Positions 22,274 to 29,415 of a DNA stretch of 30,853 bases are shown one piece after another. Under the pieces are notes generated by a model that ran no database searches, had not been told where the DNA came from, and saw nothing but the letters and a program-made list of their open reading frames with translations. A program made the position numbers and the translations under genes. The stretch spans positions 24,478-55,330 of the forward strand of contig DMDF01000029.1 of NCBI GenBank assembly GCA_003446605.1. The letters run 5' to 3'. This stretch comes from Anaerolineaceae bacterium. Its GTDB lineage: Bacteria > Chloroflexota > Anaerolineae > Anaerolineales > Anaerolineaceae. Positions within the stretch are counted from its first letter, which is position 1; each line of letters starts with the position of its first letter.

Positions 22274-22362
22274 AAATTGATAAAGTACAATGCGGCAAAA
22301 TTCTATCATACTTGGGGGTGGGTTACAACAGTTTAAACTTCGACCGCCTTGACATTCCAATC

Positions 22363-22368
22363 TATAAT
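22363..22368 (+). promoter_or_regulatory. -10 box of the CitE-like gene
   Basis: Perfect TATAAT, 17 nt before the first possible ATG at 22386. No clear -35 hexamer at the right distance; a TTGACA at 22349-22354 is only 8 bp away and cannot be its partner. Confidence 0.4.
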
Positions 22369-22385
22369 ATGAATAGTTTTATGGT

Positions 22386-23270
22386 ATGAGAGGAATGATG
22401 CACCTGCGAAGAGCTTTTTTATACACACCCGGAGACGATCTGCGCAAGGTCGAAAAAGCATGCACCCTGAGAGCAGATTGTGTTTGTTTGGATCTTGAAG
22501 ATGCAATTTCGGCTTCGCAAAAAGAGGATGCTCGCTTGGCGGTAGCACATGCACTGGGCACATTTGATTTTGGGAAATCAGAACGATTGGTGCGTGTAAA
22601 TGCTCCTTCCACTCCGTTCTATTTGCCCGATCTCCGCATCGTTGTGCAGGCAGTGCCGCACGCTATTGTCATCCCCAAAGTTGAGGATGCTGCCACGCTG
22701 CAGTATGTAGATGGATTTCTCGAAGCTTTCGAAACCCAATCCGTGCTGGAACTGGGTACAATCCGTTTAATGGCTATCATCGAAACTGCGCGCAGTTTTG
22801 TGAACCTGAAAGATATCTGTGAAGCCACCAGCCGCCTGGATGCACTGGTACTGGGTGCGGAAGATCTGGCGGTCAGCCTGGGAGCCAGGCGCACCCCATC
22901 CAATCAGGAAATGGAGTATGCGCGCAGCCAGCTGGTGATGTTTGCTGCGGCGTATGGATTGGATGCTATTGATCTGGTGTGCAATACTTATCATGACACA
23001 AATGTGGTACAGCATGAAGCGCAGCAGGGTGCACAAATGGGATACAGTGGGAAACAGGTCATCCACCCCAACCAGATCGCAGTTGTCCAGCAAGCATTTT
23101 CCCCTACACCGCAAGAAGTGCAACGTGCGCAACAGATTGTGAATGAATATGAAGAACGTATGCAGGCAGGTAAAGGCGCACTGGGTCTGGAGGGGAAAAT
23201 GGTGGATATGCCTGTTTACCGGCAGGCAAAGCAGATATTGGAAAAAGCAGCCCTGATCGAGGTGTGGTAG
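22386..23270 (+). CDS. HpcH/HpaI-CitE family CoA-ester lyase/aldolase
   Basis: 294 residues; starts at 22386, 22395 or 22398 are all possible, with MMHLRRAFLYTPGDD the likely N terminus. Motifs of the CitE branch: LYTPGDDLRKVEKA, ADCVCLDLEDAI (metal-site Asp/Glu), RLVRVNAPSTP, VIPKVEDA, LMAIIETARSFVN, VLGAEDLAVSLGARR and YSGKQVIHPNQIAVV. Proteins of this family cleave or form 3-hydroxyacyl-CoA (malyl-CoA, citramalyl-CoA, citryl-CoA) with Mg2+. No citD or citF neighbour is present, so classical citrate lyase is unlikely and malyl/citramalyl-CoA lyase-like use is more likely. A TATAAT box at 22363-22368 serves as its promoter. Confidence 0.9.
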   Translation: MRGMMHLRRAFLYTPGDDLRKVEKACTLRADCVCLDLEDAISASQKEDARLAVAHALGTFDFGKSERLVRVNAPSTPFYLPDLRIVVQAVPHAIVIPKVEDAATLQYVDGFLEAFETQSVLELGTIRLMAIIETARSFVNLKDICEATSRLDALVLGAEDLAVSLGARRTPSNQEMEYARSQLVMFAAAYGLDAIDLVCNTYHDTNVVQHEAQQGAQMGYSGKQVIHPNQIAVVQQAFSPTPQEVQRAQQIVNEYEERMQAGKGALGLEGKMVDMPVYRQAKQILEKAALIEVW

Positions 23271-23287
23271 GGATATCAGATAGCTCT

Positions 23288-25153
23288 TTATGCCTTGGTT
23301 CGCTGTGTTATCAACTCAAAACGGTACGCAACTTCCCCAATGTGAATGAGGTCATTTTGCCGGAGCACGGTGCCTTTCTTTGAGATCGGTGCGTAATTGA
23401 CCCGGGTGCCAGCTTCGGAATCCATATCCGCCAAGATGATGGTTCCTTGCGTGGAACGGTGCAGCCGCGCGTGCAGTGGACTGACTGAGGGGTGATCAAT
23501 GACCATGTCTGCTTGAGCAGGATCGCTTCCGATCTTGATTTCAAACTGGTCTACATTAATGCCAGCGTTATTTTGACTTTTTTCCTGTTGATCTTCCAAT
23601 GGAAATAGATAAGGAACCAGCTGGATGGATGTCACCGGGCTGTTTGTGAAAATGGTGGTGGATTCCGTAGGGATTATTACCTGCTGTGTAAGGGGATCTT
23701 CGCTGAAATTAATAGCCGGTTCCATACCGGCAGGTGCCGGGCGTGGATTGCGGCGGCGATAACTAGCATAGGCTGCCAGACCGCCGATCATGAACAGAAA
23801 GATAAAGATGATCCATCCACCGGAGAGCATGAAATTGATGAACCCACCCCAGAAGCCCGTATAACGCTGTTCGACAATGATCTGTACCTCACGCAGGTCG
23901 CTTGTGCTGCGAAATCCTAGAATATCCTCTACCTCGATTACTACTCCATGTGTGGCGGTCATGCGGTAACCACCCAGCGGCCATCCTAACCATTCAAACG
24001 GCTGCTGGTCCAGGCTTATGATCTCATCACCATCTACCAGTAATCGGGAGTATTTCAACTGACGGGGGTATCCGTCGGGGAAAGTAACACTGATCTGCAA
24101 GGTGATGAAGTCAGGTTTCAGCACCTTGCCACCCTCTTCCGCATCCACCCACACTTTCTGAATCTGCGGAGGCAGGGCAATGATAGTTACCTCAGGGGGT
24201 AGCAGTTCGATCTGGAAAGAGACATCCTGCGTTTCTGCCATTTGAACGCCGCGCTCCACCTGAACTTTGATATGATGAAATCCACTCTGGTTGATGGCGC
24301 TCGTATAGCGCAGGCGATAGGTGTAGCGCAAGGGGCTCAGATAAGATTCGGGGCTGGGGGTTTCGATCTTCTCGTCAACCAGCAGGAACTGCCCGCCGGT
24401 TGTCTTAGCCAGGTCGCGCAGCGCATCAGCAGCCGGAGAGTTGGAACTGGTCTCATTGGCGATCAACCACACATATACCGGAATTCCGGTGTCTGCTGCC
24501 CGCGCTGCCAAAATGGGCAGCTGATCGAGGTCATTATCCAGCGGGAGGGGTGTGATATAGAAGATGACCTGTTTGGCATTACGCTCTAGCTGTGGCTGTT
24601 GGGCAGCGATATCAATGGCGTAGCTCAAGCTGGTCAGATCTGGCTCGAAATTGAATAAATTGGGCTGGTAAGTTTGCAGCGTTTGCAGCAGTTCCTGCGG
24701 ATCAACGCTGCGCTGCAGCATGGCACGTTCATTGGAAGTGAAGCTGTACAGGTTGGCAGCCTGGCTCTGTAGCCCAGTCAACCAGGAAGTCAAGATGGAG
24801 GTGGTATCTTCATAGCGGGTGGTCTCTGTGTTCACCTTGTTGCTCAGGGTAGGACCAAGATTGAGTGCCAGGATGGTGTGCAGCCCGGGTTCAATGCGTG
24901 TAACTTCATTGACAGTGCGTAGTTGCCCATCTTCCTCCAGGGTGAATTGCTCGGCATCCAGATCACTCACGAAATTGTTCTGTGAGTCGTACACATCCAC
25001 GTAGGTGGTCATGCTGGGAAACTGGTTCAGGTCAGGCTGCGACAGCACTGCACGCAAGCCACCCTGTGCAGAGACATGAGAAGGGATGAGACTTAGAAGC
25101 AACCCGCTGATGAGGAATAACCCGATTAGCAGATTGCGGGTTTTATTTTTCAT
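23288..25153 (-). CDS. Exported vWA-like ectodomain, membrane span and cytoplasmic FHA domain
   Basis: 621 residues from the ATG at 25153. The signal segment NLLIGLFLISGLLLSLIPSH is followed by SAQGG. The ectodomain opens with VDVYDSQNNFVSDLDAEQF, as in VWFA-related proteins, and contains an alpha/beta fold (HTILALNLGPTLSNKV, VIFYITPLPLDND, GIPVYVWLIAN) without a complete MIDAS DxSxS. One transmembrane helix (GGWIIFIFLFMIGGLAAYAS) leads to a basic stop and a C-terminal FHA domain: FEIKIGSDPAQADMVIDH, then SVSPLHARLHR. FHA domains bind phosphothreonine, so the protein may link an outside signal to Ser/Thr kinase signalling. No kinase is in the window. It is divergent from the STAND/LuxR regulator. 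Confidence 0.85.
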   Translation of the reverse strand: MKNKTRNLLIGLFLISGLLLSLIPSHVSAQGGLRAVLSQPDLNQFPSMTTYVDVYDSQNNFVSDLDAEQFTLEEDGQLRTVNEVTRIEPGLHTILALNLGPTLSNKVNTETTRYEDTTSILTSWLTGLQSQAANLYSFTSNERAMLQRSVDPQELLQTLQTYQPNLFNFEPDLTSLSYAIDIAAQQPQLERNAKQVIFYITPLPLDNDLDQLPILAARAADTGIPVYVWLIANETSSNSPAADALRDLAKTTGGQFLLVDEKIETPSPESYLSPLRYTYRLRYTSAINQSGFHHIKVQVERGVQMAETQDVSFQIELLPPEVTIIALPPQIQKVWVDAEEGGKVLKPDFITLQISVTFPDGYPRQLKYSRLLVDGDEIISLDQQPFEWLGWPLGGYRMTATHGVVIEVEDILGFRSTSDLREVQIIVEQRYTGFWGGFINFMLSGGWIIFIFLFMIGGLAAYASYRRRNPRPAPAGMEPAINFSEDPLTQQVIIPTESTTIFTNSPVTSIQLVPYLFPLEDQQEKSQNNAGINVDQFEIKIGSDPAQADMVIDHPSVSPLHARLHRSTQGTIILADMDSEAGTRVNYAPISKKGTVLRQNDLIHIGEVAYRFELITQRTKA

Positions 25154-25315
25154 ATTGTCGTTTATTTTAATGCATATGGGTGGAGAACGGACATAGGTGG
25201 ATGGGTTCATAAAGTAGGGTGAAAGCTCTGTAGTTGGATTTTTTAGTCATAAAGAAATTCATCGCCAATGTTTGTGATGATGTTCCCCTTCAAAATGGCG
25301 GTTCGAGGTTTTTGG

Positions 25316-25321
25316 TATAAT
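25316..25321 (+). promoter_or_regulatory. Extended -10 box of the leader-peptide/regulator unit
   Basis: TGGTATAAT, an extended -10, predicting a transcript start near 25328, a few bases before the AGGAGG ribosome site of the 17-codon leader ORF. Confidence 0.5.
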
Positions 25322-25339
25322 CACGAACAATAGGAGGAT

Positions 25340-25393
25340 ATGAATCTGGTGTTCTATTCACAGTCATTACGCCGCCAGAGAGTTAAGCTATGA
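25340..25393 (+). CDS. 17-codon leader ORF overlapping the regulator start
   Basis: ATG at 25340 with a perfect AGGAGG (25332-25337) two bases upstream. The product is MNLVFYSQSLRRQRVKL, 17 residues, basic at its end. Its TGA overlaps the ATG of the STAND/LuxR gene as ATGA (25390-25393). The big gene has no strong ribosome site of its own, so its translation is probably coupled to this leader. No run of a single amino acid suggests classical attenuation. It is too short to be found by ordinary gene calling. Confidence 0.6.
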   Translation: MNLVFYSQSLRRQRVKL

Positions 25394-28248
25394 GTTTTAA
25401 CCCATCCAACCTGCCTGCTGGAATCGATAAACCTCTACTTCGAACGAAAATCTCGGTTCCTCAGATGCCCCCCGAGTTTGTTCATCGATCACGTCTGACG
25501 GAACTGATCGAAAGGGGTGCTGCCGGACCCCTCACCTTGCTTTCAGCACCTGCTGGGTTTGGTAAAACAAATCTTTTGATCGAATGGGTGCACCAAACGG
25601 AACTTCCAGTAGCATGGTTGAACATTGATAATGATGATAATGACTTTATTCGTTTCTTCCGCTATCTGATTGGCGCTATCCAAACTGTTGAACCGGGCTT
25701 GGGCGCTGAAGCGTTGGATTTTATCCAATCTACCAGGGGTAGTGGATTGGAAGTTGGGTTGACCTTACTGATCAATGAAATTTTCACCGTTCCGAATGAT
25801 ATAGTGGTGATACTAGATGACTTTCAGACTCTGAAAGACCCTGCTATCTTGCAGGATATAAATTTTTTCCTTAGAAACCTGCCGCATAATTTACATCTCA
25901 TTATTTCCAGCCGCAGCGAACCTGCTCTAGAACTATCTTTCCTGCGAGCTAAAGGTCGTGTGATCGAACTAGGCACGCAAGACCTTCGTTTCACCGGAGA
26001 AGAAGCAGATCAATTTTTCCGGAAAACATTGGAACTGCAGCTGTTGCCGGAGACGGTCCAGGCATTGGAGGAACGTACAGACGGATGGATCACCGGATTG
26101 CAAATGGTTGCCATCTCCTTACGCTATCATTCCGACCCCAAAACATTATTGGCAAATCTCACGGGCGATGCTTATTATCTGGTTGATTTTCTGGCTGAAG
26201 AGGTATTGGATCGTCAGCCAGAGGATATCCGCCAGTTCTTGCTGCGTAGCTCCATTCTTGATTCGTTTAACGGTTCTTTGTGTGAAGCTGTGATCAACCC
26301 GGAAGCAAAACCCGGTTATGGGGTTGTGATGTTGAATAGATTGGAACATGCCAACCTGTTCATCGTTGCATTGGATGAAAAACACGAGTGGTTTCGCTAC
26401 CACCATCTCTTTGCAGATTTCCTGCGGCATATCCAATCGGAGATCAACCCGGGAGAAATCCCTGTGCTACAAAAACGAGCTGCTAGTTGGTTTGAACAAA
26501 ACGACAATCTCGACGAAGCCTTTCAATATGCGCTAGCATCGGGAGATGTGGAATGGACAGCCACTTTGATCGAACGCAATACGGAAGAAATGTTGAAAAC
26601 AGGCGAAATTTTCTCTCTTTCCCGATGGATCGGGAAACTGCCTGATGAAATTATCCACCAACATCCACGCTTGAGTTTGACCTATGCTTGGGGGTTGATA
26701 GCCGCCTATGATCTGGATCATGCTCAGTATTGGATTGAGGATATTAAGCGTATTCTCGACCAGATAGAACAAACGGGAAGTGGATCGATTAATGATGAAG
26801 TGGTGGTATTGAAAGATTTTGAGCATGCCGGTTTGTGGAATCTGCGTGGTGGGCTGGCGATCTGTCAATCTACCCTGGCTGTATTAAGTGGAGATGCCGA
26901 ACAGGCTGCTGAATATTCCCGGCAGGCGACCAGCTCACTGGGAGAGGAAAATCCCTTTATTCACAGTCTGATCTCCATGGAAAACAGCCTGTATTTTGTT
27001 CTATCCGGCGATACCCAAAAGGCAATCGAATCGCTGCGCGATACCATTCGTATAGCACGACAGGCGAATAACCTGATGGTGATGGTCATTTCCACCTGCC
27101 AGCTTGCTGATATGCAAGCTATGCAGGGTCAGTTGAGCCAGGCTTGGGCTACTTTGGAGAAAGCCCAATATATGGCAGTCGGACCGGAGGGAAAACAGTT
27201 TCCTTTGGCAGGATTAGCGGATATTGGCTTTGGAGAGATTTTGCTTGAACGCGATTCTCTGAAAGAAGCCAATTCCTATTTACAACGTGGAATCGACACA
27301 GCCGAATCTTTGTGGTGGCTCAGCAATCTGGATGGAATGGTCTCGTTAGCCAGGTTGCGCCAGGCACAGGGCGATATTGCCGGAGCGCAGAGCATTATCG
27401 AAGAAGCATCGCGTTTTGCTTTGAGCACGGAATCAAGCCAGTGGGATGACACTATTGTATCTGCCATTGCTGTTCGTTTGGCTTTACAGCATGATGATCT
27501 GGCGACAGCAATTCAATTCTGGAAGAAAAGCGCGCTGCCCGATTTTATGTTCGACATCCATCTGGAGGATTACCCATATCATATCTATGAGTGCCTGGTA
27601 CTTGCCCAGGTTAGGCTGCTGGTTGCTATTGGTAGAAGTCAGGGAAATACCAGCTGTCTGCAACGTTCTCAAGAACTGATAGAAAGTCTATTAATGGAAG
27701 CAAAGCGTTTCAAACGGGTAACGTCGCAAATCGAAATATTGATTTTACAAGCCGTTATCCAGCTGGCACTGGGAAATCCATATAAAGCACAAAAAACTTT
27801 TCGCAGCGCCCTGGCACTGGGTGAGCCGGAAGGCTACCGGCGAATCTACCTGGAAGGTGGTCAACCGGTTGCAGAGCTGCTGGCAGCATGCCGGGCAGAC
27901 CAAAAAGAATCCGATAGTATCCTTCCATCCATAACTTTTATCGATAGCCTGTTAGCATCTTTTCAAAAAGAAGTTGTGCCATTTGTATCTTCTCCATCGA
28001 TAGGGCAGATCGAACTCGAATCTGAAACTGGCGATTTGGAAGAAGATTCCTCCATTTTTCTTTCTACCCGGGAAGTGGAGGTACTTACTTTGATTGCCGA
28101 AGGAAAATCCAACAAAGAGATTTCAGCACAACTCTATCTGGCGCTTAACACGGTCAAGCGCCATGCTTACAATATCTATGCTAAACTTGATGTCAAGAAT
28201 CGCACCCAGGCGGTTTCGAAAGCGCGCCAGCTACGTTTGATCAAGTAG
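25390..28248 (+). CDS. MalT-like STAND ATPase with C-terminal LuxR DNA-binding domain
   Basis: 952 residues. N-terminal MalT-type start (LLRTKISVPQMPP, HRSRLTELI), Walker A LLSAPAGFGKTNLL near residue 52, Walker B VVILDDFQTL, sensor-like LIISSRSEP, then a winged-helix part and a long TPR-like alpha-helical region (about 370-830) for ligand or partner binding. The C terminus is a LuxR helix-turn-helix: LSTREVEVLTLIAEGKSNKE to NTVKRHAYNIYAKLDV. STAND regulators of this type oligomerise with ATP on an inducer and activate transcription. The inducer is unknown. The gene follows a 17-codon leader ORF and is divergent from the FHA protein, a natural first target. Confidence 0.93.
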   Translation: MSFNPSNLPAGIDKPLLRTKISVPQMPPEFVHRSRLTELIERGAAGPLTLLSAPAGFGKTNLLIEWVHQTELPVAWLNIDNDDNDFIRFFRYLIGAIQTVEPGLGAEALDFIQSTRGSGLEVGLTLLINEIFTVPNDIVVILDDFQTLKDPAILQDINFFLRNLPHNLHLIISSRSEPALELSFLRAKGRVIELGTQDLRFTGEEADQFFRKTLELQLLPETVQALEERTDGWITGLQMVAISLRYHSDPKTLLANLTGDAYYLVDFLAEEVLDRQPEDIRQFLLRSSILDSFNGSLCEAVINPEAKPGYGVVMLNRLEHANLFIVALDEKHEWFRYHHLFADFLRHIQSEINPGEIPVLQKRAASWFEQNDNLDEAFQYALASGDVEWTATLIERNTEEMLKTGEIFSLSRWIGKLPDEIIHQHPRLSLTYAWGLIAAYDLDHAQYWIEDIKRILDQIEQTGSGSINDEVVVLKDFEHAGLWNLRGGLAICQSTLAVLSGDAEQAAEYSRQATSSLGEENPFIHSLISMENSLYFVLSGDTQKAIESLRDTIRIARQANNLMVMVISTCQLADMQAMQGQLSQAWATLEKAQYMAVGPEGKQFPLAGLADIGFGEILLERDSLKEANSYLQRGIDTAESLWWLSNLDGMVSLARLRQAQGDIAGAQSIIEEASRFALSTESSQWDDTIVSAIAVRLALQHDDLATAIQFWKKSALPDFMFDIHLEDYPYHIYECLVLAQVRLLVAIGRSQGNTSCLQRSQELIESLLMEAKRFKRVTSQIEILILQAVIQLALGNPYKAQKTFRSALALGEPEGYRRIYLEGGQPVAELLAACRADQKESDSILPSITFIDSLLASFQKEVVPFVSSPSIGQIELESETGDLEEDSSIFLSTREVEVLTLIAEGKSNKEISAQLYLALNTVKRHAYNIYAKLDVKNRTQAVSKARQLRLIK

Positions 28249-28746
28249 CAACATCCTGGTGTTGATTGCTCTTATTTCGATTGCATGCTTCCCCTTTACG
28301 GAATGACACTTTTATAGCACTTTCGATTCATGACGATATGCCTGTCTCTTGATATCCTGAATATAACAACATTAAAAGAATGTTGTGCCCGAGGTCAAAG
28401 TTGAGAATTCAGCTTTAGCTAAGGAGAAAAACAGGAAATTGAGTCAATTCAGATGCACGGTCTCATTGTCGATCGTTTTCTTAAAAGGTTTTCAGGAAGT
28501 CGGGGTTTGCGACGAAAGAATGCAGCACGCATGGAGGAAGACCAACAACTGGAAAACGAGCGAAGAGGGGTCAGTGAGCAAGGACTTCCTGTAAAAAATG
28601 AGGCTGAGGGAAAGGAGGATAAAGGGACAGCTACCGAAAAGGATTAACGAAATCACACAGAGAGATGAAAGCATCAAGGTACTTTTTTTCACCCTTCAGA
28701 CGATGCGGAAATAAAAAAGGATAAAATACAAAAAAGGAGATTCATC
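28249..28746. other. Largely non-coding stretch with an inverted repeat and doubtful small ORFs
   Basis: About 500 bp without a confident gene. A small CAACA/TGTTG hairpin follows the regulator stop. A perfect 8-bp inverted repeat (ACAACATT-AAAAG-AATGTTGT) is at 28366-28386. Two overlapping small frames exist: 28453-28647 (64 residues, very charged end: ENERRGVSEQG, EGKEDKGTATEKD) and 28385-28594. Neither has a proper ribosome site or a known family. The last 60 bp, rich in A, carry TAAAAT and the AAGGAG of the next gene. Confidence 0.5.
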
Positions 28747-29040
28747 ATGAAGTGGTTCACAATTATCTTAGGTGCGCTGTTATTCCTGGCGCCGTTTTTC
28801 TCTGGATATAGTGGTCAAGCGGGACTGCTCTGGTTCAGCCTTATTGGGGGCGTGCTTCTCGTTGTTTTTGGATCGATGGAATCCTATAAATGGGTTGGGT
28901 GGATCGGGCTGATTGTTTTCCTGGCTCCTTGGATCTTTGGATTTGGAGGCACGAATGCTGCGACCTGGAGTTGGATTATTGGAGCCGTGACCGGTTTAGT
29001 GGGTCTGTACAAGGGTTGGTTGGAAAAAAGTGAAGCCTAG
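28747..29040 (+). CDS. Small membrane protein with two SPW-like repeats
   Basis: 97 residues, four hydrophobic segments in two similar halves. The first half has FTIILGALLFLAPFFSGYSG then WFSLIGGVLLVVFG; the second has WIGLIVFLAPWIFGFGG then WSWIIGAVTGLVGLYKGW. The repeated LAP-x-x-x-G core and the spaced Trp residues fit the SPW repeat family of small bacterial membrane proteins of unknown function. AAGGAG lies 7-8 nt before the ATG. It stands alone, convergent with guaA. Confidence 0.82.
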   Translation: MKWFTIILGALLFLAPFFSGYSGQAGLLWFSLIGGVLLVVFGSMESYKWVGWIGLIVFLAPWIFGFGGTNAATWSWIIGAVTGLVGLYKGWLEKSEA

Positions 29041-29415
29041 CAGTGTGGTTGAAACTGCACAATGAGTAATTATCACATCGGAGTGGTCTTTCACTTTCAA
29101 AAGACCCCAACCAGCTCATCGCAAATAATGCTTTCTGTTCCTTTCAAAGCTTTTGGCGCATCCCCATTGATTGGGTGATTTGCACAGCAAAACCCGGGCA
29201 ACAGGGTAGCTTGGAAGAATAGAAAACAGATGAGTGAAGATAATAAAATTGGCTCGGCTTTTCATTATAGGGAAAGCCGAGCCTTGTCATTAACGGTCGC
29301 AAAGGATTATGTCTGGTAGATGATGTACCCCTTTCGTTTGCTAACAGTTTTCGGGTACATTCTCTTCTGGTTGTGATTTTTCGCTGCGCTCGGAATGATA
29401 CCCCCTCTCACCCTG
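29041..29415. other. Intergenic region with two hairpins
   Basis: 375 bp between convergent genes. A 7-bp hairpin (GGTCTTT/AAAGACC) spans 29085-29106, about 45 bp after the membrane protein stop, and an 11-bp terminator is at 29251-29283. No reading frame of interest and no other repeat was seen. Confidence 0.7.
29251..29283. terminator. Strong terminator between convergent genes
   Basis: Perfect 11-bp stem GGCTCGGCTTT/AAAGCCGAGCC with an 11-nt loop. T-rich sequence follows it on the minus strand (AATTTTATT) and, more weakly, on the plus strand (TTGTCATT), so it can end both guaA and the small membrane gene transcripts. Confidence 0.8.

Noticed and set aside
22349..22368. TTGACA at 22349-22354 as -35 box for the TATAAT at 22363
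   Set aside because: The spacer is only 8 bp; a working sigma-70 promoter needs about 16-18 bp.
28453..28647. 64-residue charged frame as a confident gene
   Set aside because: No ribosome site, no known family, and a second frame overlaps it; kept only as a note on the intergenic stretch.
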